Under the pieces are notes generated by a model. That model was not told where the DNA came from. It was given only the letters and a program-made list of their open reading frames with translations, and searched no databases. Positions 7,120 to 7,680 of a stretch of DNA of 7,680 bases are shown here, piece after piece; position 1 is the first letter of the stretch; each line of letters opens with the position of its first letter. Origin of the DNA: Desulfobacteraceae bacterium (GTDB lineage: Bacteria > Desulfobacterota > Desulfobacteria > Desulfobacterales > Desulfosalsimonadaceae). The stretch covers positions 1 to 7,680 of the forward strand of contig DAIEHU010000121.1 in NCBI GenBank assembly GCA_027353395.1. The letters run 5' to 3'. The translations under genes and the position numbers were made by a program.

Positions 7120-7149
7120 ATTTCAGCATGTTATCATTATATTAAAATA

Positions 7150-7165
7150 TGGCATGGATTTTGAT
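7150..7165 (+). promoter_or_regulatory. Sigma54-type (-24/-12) promoter for the acyl-CoA ligase gene
   Basis: TGGCATGGATTTTGAT fits the sigma54 consensus TGGCAYRNNNNTTGCW at every specified position except one: the base after the -12 G is A instead of C. The -24 GG (7151-7152) and the -12 G (7163) are separated by exactly ten bases, as required. Transcription would start near 7175, giving a leader of about 55 bases before the ATG at 7231. The element lies after a strong terminator and next to a gene for a sigma54 activator, which supports it. Confidence 0.65.
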
Positions 7166-7230
7166 AAACAAGAATCAGTCTACGGATGATACCATCAGAA
7201 ATTAAACAATTCATGCACGGGAGAACTAAC

Positions 7231-7680
7231 ATGCAACAAAAAACAGTCAACTTTGATATTCTGACCCCGGTCCATTTTTTGGTCCGGAGCGCCGCCATCT
7301 ATCCGGACAAAACCGCGATAATTCATGGTGATACCCGTTATACCTATCAACAGTTTTTGAGCCGCGTCTACCAGCTTGCCAGCGCCTTGAAAAATGCAGG
7401 CGTGGCGAGCGGGGACAAGGTGGCGTTTATTTGCCCCAACACACCTCCCATGATCGAAGCCCATTTTGCCGTGCCCATGATCGGTGCGGCCTTGGTGAGC
7501 GTCAATATCCGGCTGTCCGCCGGGGAAATCCGCTATATTCTCAATCATTCGGAAGCAAAGGTGCTGGTGGTTGACAATGAATTTGCCGATCTGGCGAAGC
7601 CTTCCCTGAATGATCTCAAATACGCCAAAACCATTGTCAATATTTGCGATATCTCGGATGCAAAACCCCTGCCGGGTCCG
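7231..7680 (+). CDS. AMP-dependent acyl-CoA synthetase/ligase (partial, runs off the window)
   Basis: The first 150 codons are open to the window end and begin MQQKTVNFDILTPVHFL. The sequence matches the N-terminal subdomain of the ANL adenylating family: YPDKTAIIHGDTRYTYQQF (about 24-42), then LASALKNAGVASGDKVAF, CPNTPPMIEAHFAVPMIGA and SVNIRLSAGEIRYILNHS (about 89-106). This pattern is that of acyl-CoA ligases for fatty or related carboxylic acids, which form an acyl-AMP and then the CoA thioester. The P-loop (SGTTGxPK-type) and catalytic lysine lie beyond the window, so substrate class cannot be narrowed. GGGAG at 7219-7223, seven bases before the ATG, is a good ribosome site and decides the start. 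It is preceded by a -24/-12 promoter and by the PAS-sigma54 activator gene, suggesting substrate- or stress-induced expression. Confidence 0.92.
   Translation, partial: MQQKTVNFDILTPVHFLVRSAAIYPDKTAIIHGDTRYTYQQFLSRVYQLASALKNAGVASGDKVAFICPNTPPMIEAHFAVPMIGAALVSVNIRLSAGEIRYILNHSEAKVLVVDNEFADLAKPSLNDLKYAKTIVNICDISDAKPLPGP

Noticed and set aside
7007..7189. Small plus-strand frame of 60 residues with a hydrophobic stretch, between the activator and the acyl-CoA ligase
   Set aside because: It spans the intrinsic terminator and the sigma54 promoter, has no ribosome site, and its hydrophobicity comes from T-rich non-coding sequence.
7195..7548. Minus-strand frame of 117 residues at the right end
   Set aside because: It is antisense to the well-supported start of the acyl-CoA ligase.

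Overview
The window looks like an ordinary chromosomal segment of a Gram-negative bacterium, most likely a sulfate-reducing or related Desulfobacterota (Desulfobacterales-like). That is inferred from gene content: a DUF3786 protein with a corrinoid-protein-type 4Fe-4S motif, a PAS-linked sigma54 activator beside an acyl-CoA ligase, and moderate GC with GC-rich intrinsic terminators. I see no rRNA, tRNA, CRISPR array, transposase, integrase or phage gene, and coding density is high.

Layout from left to right. Positions 2-73 are probably the last codons of a gene that starts before the window. A short AT-rich gap with a perfect TATAAT box leads into a plus-strand pair. The first gene (125-1786) encodes a membrane-anchored zinc-ribbon protein with a C-terminal retropepsin-like aspartic protease domain. 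The second (1807-2613) encodes a DUF3786 Fe-S protein. They are separated by 20 bases and are probably co-transcribed. A compact hairpin at 2612-2642 ends this unit. It also serves as the terminator of the convergent minus-strand unit and overlaps the stop codons of both flanking genes.

The minus-strand unit reads pyruvate kinase (5299-3887) and then, 67 bases on, a polytopic YkuE/YaeI-type metallophosphoesterase (3819-2641). A 253-base divergent spacer separates pyruvate kinase from the plus-strand gene at 5553-6998, a PAS / AAA+ sigma54-interaction / Fis-type HTH enhancer-binding protein. This gene ends in a strong intrinsic terminator (7049-7086).

Between that terminator and a truncated AMP-dependent acyl-CoA ligase (7231 to the window end) lies a good sigma54-type -24/-12 element at 7150-7165. 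The simplest reading is that the PAS protein is the local activator of the acyl-CoA ligase, giving signal-dependent control of fatty or aromatic acid activation. This link is inferred from position and promoter sequence.

The points most worth a second look are the sigma54 promoter, the possible degenerate trypsin-like domain inside the aspartic protease protein, the 14-bp frame-changing tandem repeat at the start of that gene, and the altered K+-site motif of the pyruvate kinase. I do not see convincing evidence for a wholly new multi-gene system.
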